DNA of 64,000 bases, taken from assembly GCF_022346925.1 (NCBI RefSeq), contig NZ_JAKRNJ010000006.1, forward strand, positions 62,001-126,000, written 5' to 3'. The first letter of the stretch is position 1. Each line of letters begins with the position of its first letter. This document shows positions 60,129-64,000 of this stretch, piece by piece. The notes beneath the pieces were generated by a model. The model had not been told where the DNA came from. It saw nothing but the letters and a program-made list of their open reading frames with translations, and did not search any database. This DNA is from Microvirga sp. ACRRW (GTDB lineage Bacteria > Pseudomonadota > Alphaproteobacteria > Rhizobiales > Beijerinckiaceae). Both the position numbers and the translations under genes were made by a program.

Positions 60129-61605
60129 GGAGTTTGCGCAGAACGCCCGGAATCATCTCGGCGAGGTCTTCCGCGATCAGCCCCGGCCCGAAGCTGGCGC
60201 CAGCCTCCGCATGGATCCATACGCCTGCGCAGGCCGCCTCGAAGGCAGGCAGCCCCTGCGCCATGAGGCCTGCGATGATTCCGCAAAGGGTGTCGCCCGA
60301 ACCTGCGGTTCCGAGATAGGGCGTGCCGTTCTCGTTGACGGCGGCCCGTCCATCGGGAGCGGCGATGACCGTATCCGGCCCCTTCAGCACCACGACCGCG
60401 CCCGTATACGCTGCGGCGCGGTGCGCGCACTCGATTTTCGATTCAGGATCAAGGATATCCGGGTGGTCCTTGAACATGCGCCTGAACTCGCCGTCGTGAG
60501 GCGTCAGCACGGTCGGCGCGTGGCGGAAGGCCTGATGGATTTCGGTGGCAAGGCCCTCGAAGGAGGTCAGCGCGTCTGCATCGAGCACGAGGTTGCGGCG
60601 GGCAAGGGCGGCGACAGCCACCATGGCCCGGGTACCGGAATGGACGCCGAGCGCAGGGCCGAGCACTAGGGCGTTCAGCCGCGCATCCTGCAGAATATGA
60701 TGAAGCCCTTCAGGACCGTCGCAGCCTCTCAACATGATGGCGGTCAGATGAGCTGCATTCACGCCAAGCGCCTCCGGCGGAGACGCCACGGTGACGAGGC
60801 CCGATCCGATGCGCAAGGCTGCACGCGCCGCGAGCCTTGCCGCGCCGGTCCGCGTCGCCCCTCCTGAGAGCACGAGAGTGTGGCCGCGATCGTATTTATG
60901 AGATGCCGGTTCAGGCTTGGGCAGCTTGTCTAGCCACAAGGAAGGAGCATTGGCAAAAAGCTTCCCGCCCGTCGTTTCAAGCGTCACCCTTGCAATGCCG
61001 ATATCCGCCACCTCGACCTCTCCGCAGAAGGCCCGCCCCGGCATCAGCAGATGGCAGGGTTTTCGGGCGGCGAAGGTGACCGTGCGCGCGGCCTTGACCG
61101 CGGCACCCCTCACCCGGCCCGTTTCGCCATCGAGGCCGGACGGTAGGTCGACGGCTAGGACAGGCCTGCCGGAAGCATTCATGCGCTCGACGGCACTGCG
61201 GGCCGCTCCCTCCAGATCGCGCGCGAGGCCGGTGCCGAACAAGGCATCGACGATCAGGTCCGCATCACCGAAGGACAGATCCTCGATGGGCTCGACAGTT
61301 CCCTTCCAGTCCTTCGCCGCCAAAGCCGCATCGCCCGACAGCCTGCCGACATCGCCGAGAAGCCCGACAGAGACCTGATGGCCTTGCCAAGCCAGAAGCG
61401 CCGCCGCGACGAAGCCATCCCCGCCATTCTGCCCCGGACCAGCAGCAATGACGACACGCGCCTCTTTCGTGAGCATTTCCGTTGCAGCTTGAGCCACGGA
61501 CCGTCCTGCCCGGCGCATGAGTTCGATGCCGGGAAGCCCCGAAGCGATGGTCAAAGCGTCCGCTTGTTTCATTTCTTGGGGCCGGAGGATCAGCTCAGGG
61601 GGCAT
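60121..61605 (-). CDS. nnr: Bifunctional NAD(P)HX epimerase/dehydratase
   Basis: This protein of about 494 residues fuses an N-terminal YjeF epimerase domain (MKQADALTIASGLPGIELMRRAGRSVA, AAGPGQNGGDGFVAAALL, VDLPSGLDGETG) to a C-terminal ADP-dependent dehydratase of ribokinase-like fold (YDRGHTLVLSGGATRTGAARLAARAALRIGSGLVTVA, VLTPHDGEFRRMF, GTAGSGDTLCGIIAGLMAQG). Together they repair hydrated NAD(P)H. The ATG at 61605 has GAGG upstream; a GTG/ATG at 61626 is possible. It is divergent from glnB, an arrangement I recall from other Hyphomicrobiales. Confidence 0.95.
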   Translation of the reverse strand: MPPELILRPQEMKQADALTIASGLPGIELMRRAGRSVAQAATEMLTKEARVVIAAGPGQNGGDGFVAAALLAWQGHQVSVGLLGDVGRLSGDAALAAKDWKGTVEPIEDLSFGDADLIVDALFGTGLARDLEGAARSAVERMNASGRPVLAVDLPSGLDGETGRVRGAAVKAARTVTFAARKPCHLLMPGRAFCGEVEVADIGIARVTLETTGGKLFANAPSLWLDKLPKPEPASHKYDRGHTLVLSGGATRTGAARLAARAALRIGSGLVTVASPPEALGVNAAHLTAIMLRGCDGPEGLHHILQDARLNALVLGPALGVHSGTRAMVAVAALARRNLVLDADALTSFEGLATEIHQAFRHAPTVLTPHDGEFRRMFKDHPDILDPESKIECAHRAAAYTGAVVVLKGPDTVIAAPDGRAAVNENGTPYLGTAGSGDTLCGIIAGLMAQGLPAFEAACAGVWIHAEAGASFGPGLIAEDLAEMIPGVLRKLLM

Positions 61606-61752
61606 TCGGAGCCTCAAAATGACCATTCAGGAGAGCTTTGCCGCCGAAATCCGCACATGCACAAACTTTGAGCAGCGAGTGCCTTTCAGCGGTGCAATTC
61701 TGCCCGGTTTGAATCGTAGAGGCCATGGAAGGCACCCCTGAGCTGGTGCTAA

Positions 61753-62124
<372 letters not shown>

Positions 62125-62184
62125 ACTCGTCATCTCAAGCCAAGGCCGGCCAGGCCGAGGACAATCAAGGGCAGAAGAGGACTT

Positions 62185-63600
62185 ATGACCATGCAGACCG
62201 CCAAGGATGTGCTCAAGGCGATCAAAGATAACGACGTGAAATACGTCGACTTCCGTTTCACCGATCCGCGCGGCAAGTGGCAGCACGTCACCTTCGACGT
62301 CGACATGGTCGATGAGGACCTGCTCGCCGACGGCATCATGTTCGACGGTTCGTCCATCGCCGGCTGGAAGGCGATCAACGAGTCCGACATGACCCTCATG
62401 CCCGACCCGACGACGGCTCAGATGGACCCGTTCTTCTCGGCGTCCACGATGATCATCAACTGCGACATCCTCGAGCCTGCCACCGGCGAGCCCTACAACC
62501 GCGACCCGCGCGGCATCGCCAAGAAGGCCGAAGCCTATCTGAAGTCCACGGGCGTCGCCGACACGGTCTATGTGGGTCCCGAGGCCGAGTTCTTCGTGTT
62601 CGACGACGTGAAGTTCATGGCCGACCCGTACAACACCGGCTTCAAGCTCGACTCCTCCGAGCTGCCGATCAACGGCGATACGCCTTACGAAGGCGGCAAC
62701 CTCGGTCACCGCATCCCCGTCAAGGGCGGCTACTTCCCGGTTCCTCCGCTGGACTCCGCTCAGGACATGCGTGGCGAAATGCTTGCCGCCATGAAGGCCA
62801 TGGGCGTGACGGTCGAGAAGCACCACCACGAGGTGGCTTCCGCTCAGCACGAGCTCGGCACGAAGTTCAACACCCTGGTGAAAACCGCCGACGAGATGCA
62901 GATCTACAAGTACTGCATCCACAACGTCGCCCAGTCCTACGGCAAGACGGCCACCTTCATGCCGAAGCCGGTCTATGGCGACAATGGCTCGGGCATGCAC
63001 GTGCATCAGTCGCTCTGGAAGGGCGGCAAACCCCTCTTCGCCGGCAACAAGTATGCCGACCTGTCCCAGGAATGCCTGTGGTACATCGGCGGCATCATCA
63101 AGCACGCCAAGGCGCTCAACGCCTTCACCAACCCGTCGACGAACTCCTACAAGCGTCTCGTTCCGGGCTACGAAGCTCCGGTTCTGCTGGCCTACTCGGC
63201 TCGCAACCGCTCGGCCTCCTGCCGTATTCCGTGGACGACCTCGCCGAAGGCCAAGCGCGTTGAGATCCGCTTCCCCGATCCGACCGCCAATCCTTATCTC
63301 GCTTTCACGGCGATCATGATGGCGGGCCTCGACGGCATCCTGAACAAGATCGATCCTGGTCAGGCCATGGACAAGGACCTCTACGATCTGCCTCCGCGCG
63401 AGCTGAAGAAGATCCCGACGGTCTGCGGCAGCCTTCGCGAAGCTCTCGCCAGCCTCGACAAGGACCGCGCGTTCCTCAAGGCCGGCGGCGTCTTCAGCGA
63501 CGACTTCATCGACAGCTACATCGAGCTGAAGATGACCGAAGTCGCTCGCTTCGAGATGACCCCGCATCCGGTCGAGTTCCAGATGTACTACTCCTGCTAA
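62185..63600 (+). CDS. glnA: Glutamine synthetase type I
   Basis: This 471-residue enzyme condenses ammonia and glutamate with ATP. Signatures are the N-terminal [25 protein letters not shown], the metal/substrate [10 protein letters not shown], the ATP-binding [37 protein letters not shown] and the adenylylation segment KDLYDLPP with its Tyr in the 390s, so it is the regulated type I-beta form. AGAGGA precedes the ATG. A strong terminator follows. Confidence 0.98.
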   Translation: MTMQTAKDVLKAIKDNDVKYVDFRFTDPRGKWQHVTFDVDMVDEDLLADGIMFDGSSIAGWKAINESDMTLMPDPTTAQMDPFFSASTMIINCDILEPATGEPYNRDPRGIAKKAEAYLKSTGVADTVYVGPEAEFFVFDDVKFMADPYNTGFKLDSSELPINGDTPYEGGNLGHRIPVKGGYFPVPPLDSAQDMRGEMLAAMKAMGVTVEKHHHEVASAQHELGTKFNTLVKTADEMQIYKYCIHNVAQSYGKTATFMPKPVYGDNGSGMHVHQSLWKGGKPLFAGNKYADLSQECLWYIGGIIKHAKALNAFTNPSTNSYKRLVPGYEAPVLLAYSARNRSASCRIPWTTSPKAKRVEIRFPDPTANPYLAFTAIMMAGLDGILNKIDPGQAMDKDLYDLPPRELKKIPTVCGSLREALASLDKDRAFLKAGGVFSDDFIDSYIELKMTEVARFEMTPHPVEFQMYYSC

Positions 63601-63621
63601 GCAGGAAGAGGCTTTCCTCCC

Positions 63622-63679
63622 GGCTGCGTTCGCCGCAGCCTTCCTTCGCCGGGGCTCGTTTCGAGCCCCGGTTTTTTTA
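63622..63679 (+). terminator. Double-hairpin terminator of glnBA
   Basis: A GGCTGCG/CGCAGCC hairpin at 63622-63640 is followed by CCGGGGCTCG-TTT-CGAGCCCCGG (63649-63671) and seven T residues. The second hairpin is a classical intrinsic terminator. Confidence 0.92.
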
Positions 63680-63771
63680 TTGCCCATCGGGATGATTGCT
63701 CAGCCCCGCCTTCTACCGCACTCTGGCTTCGGGTCCGCGCTCGCAAAGCGCATTCGGACAAGGGGAGCCCC

Positions 63772-64000
63772 ATGTATCTCGGCATGATCACCCTGACCAT
63801 GGCGGTCCTCCCGCTGCTATCGATCGGCATCGAATATCCTCTCACGCCGCGCGGCAATCTCGTCTTCTTGGTTGGGAAATGGTTCGTGTTCTGGGCTGTG
63901 GGCGTTCGGCTTTTGCTTGCCGGGCTGCATCAGATCTTCAAGCCTGCCTTCACGTCCGAGACGATTTTCAGGATCAAGGATCCGGACGCGCGCAAGATCG
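63772..64000 (+). CDS. Small inner-membrane protein, 3'-truncated by the window
   Basis: The frame starts at ATG 63772 (AAGGGGAG upstream) and is open to the window end, giving 76 residues. It starts MYLGMITLTMAVLPLLSIGIEYPL, a membrane helix, then WFVFWAVGVRLLLAGLHQIFKP, a second helix, and FTSETIFRIKDPDAR. I have seen similar alphaproteobacterial membrane proteins annotated only as hypothetical. The remaining length cannot be judged. It is separated from glnA by its terminator. Confidence 0.7.
   Translation, partial: MYLGMITLTMAVLPLLSIGIEYPLTPRGNLVFLVGKWFVFWAVGVRLLLAGLHQIFKPAFTSETIFRIKDPDARKI

Overview
The window looks like chromosomal DNA of an alphaproteobacterium of the Hyphomicrobiales (Rhizobiales), perhaps a Microvirga/Methylobacteriaceae- or Bosea-like genome. 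Reasons: high-GC codon use, several small families typical of that order (BA14K, DUF1236, DUF6894, DUF2842, a CxxCxGxG mini zinc protein), the orders rplM-rpsI-argC, tig-clpP-clpX-lon-HU and nnr/glnB-glnA, and a class I PHA synthase. The genus is inference; no rRNA or other marker settles it. I see no insertion sequence, prophage, CRISPR array or origin. Both ends cut through genes.

Layout. 1-3.8 kb: end of a KDPG/KDPGal-type aldolase, small secreted proteins, and a two-gene unit of a PIG-V-like membrane glycosyltransferase plus a membrane-anchored partner. 3.9-10.6 kb (mostly minus): tRNA-Glu, recJ, a GNAT acetyltransferase, glpX, homoserine dehydrogenase, an AlaC-like aminotransferase and a lipoprotein. 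10.7-15.2 kb: PHA synthase, a FadL-type outer-membrane channel and a fumarylacetoacetase-family enzyme. 15.2-23.6 kb: argC, rpsI, rplM, GST, thioesterase, CoA-binding protein, metY, an orphan ParA-like ATPase, a DUF1236 protein and heme A synthase. 24.2-28.5 kb: a secreted protein and a three-gene sensory operon (molybdopterin-fold periplasmic protein, histidine kinase, LuxR-type response regulator). 28.8-32.4 kb: envelope genes including an L,D-transpeptidase and an extensin-like protein.

32.5-41.2 kb is a divergent catabolic locus. The minus arm encodes a sugar-type ABC importer (binding protein and two permeases) and RidA. The plus arm encodes an SDR dehydrogenase, the transporter ATPase, a D-threonine-aldolase-type enzyme, an NTF2-like protein and an N-acyl-D-amino-acid deacylase. 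A palindrome lies between the arms. The parts fit import and breakdown of an unusual D-amino-acid or hydroxy-amino-acid conjugate. 41.3-48.4 kb holds small genes, an Rnk-type factor, a phosphoglycolate phosphatase, and a MocR regulator facing a DUF983 gene across a striking perfect inverted repeat, followed by tRNA-Pro.

48.7-51.2 kb: an MBOAT/SGNH-like O-acetylation pair. 51.4-58.6 kb: tRNA-Val, HU, lon, clpX, clpP, tig and tRNA-Leu, i.e. the protein quality-control block. 58.8-64 kb: a multicopper-oxidase-fold protein that has lost most copper ligands, the NAD(P)HX repair enzyme, glnB-glnA for ammonium assimilation, and the start of a small membrane protein.

The least explained items are the D-amino-acid/ABC divergon, the cysteine-free molybdopterin-fold sensory operon, the MocR/DUF983 operator and the copper-site-poor oxidase. 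Residue numbers were counted by hand from the translations; family names come from motif recognition, not from searches.
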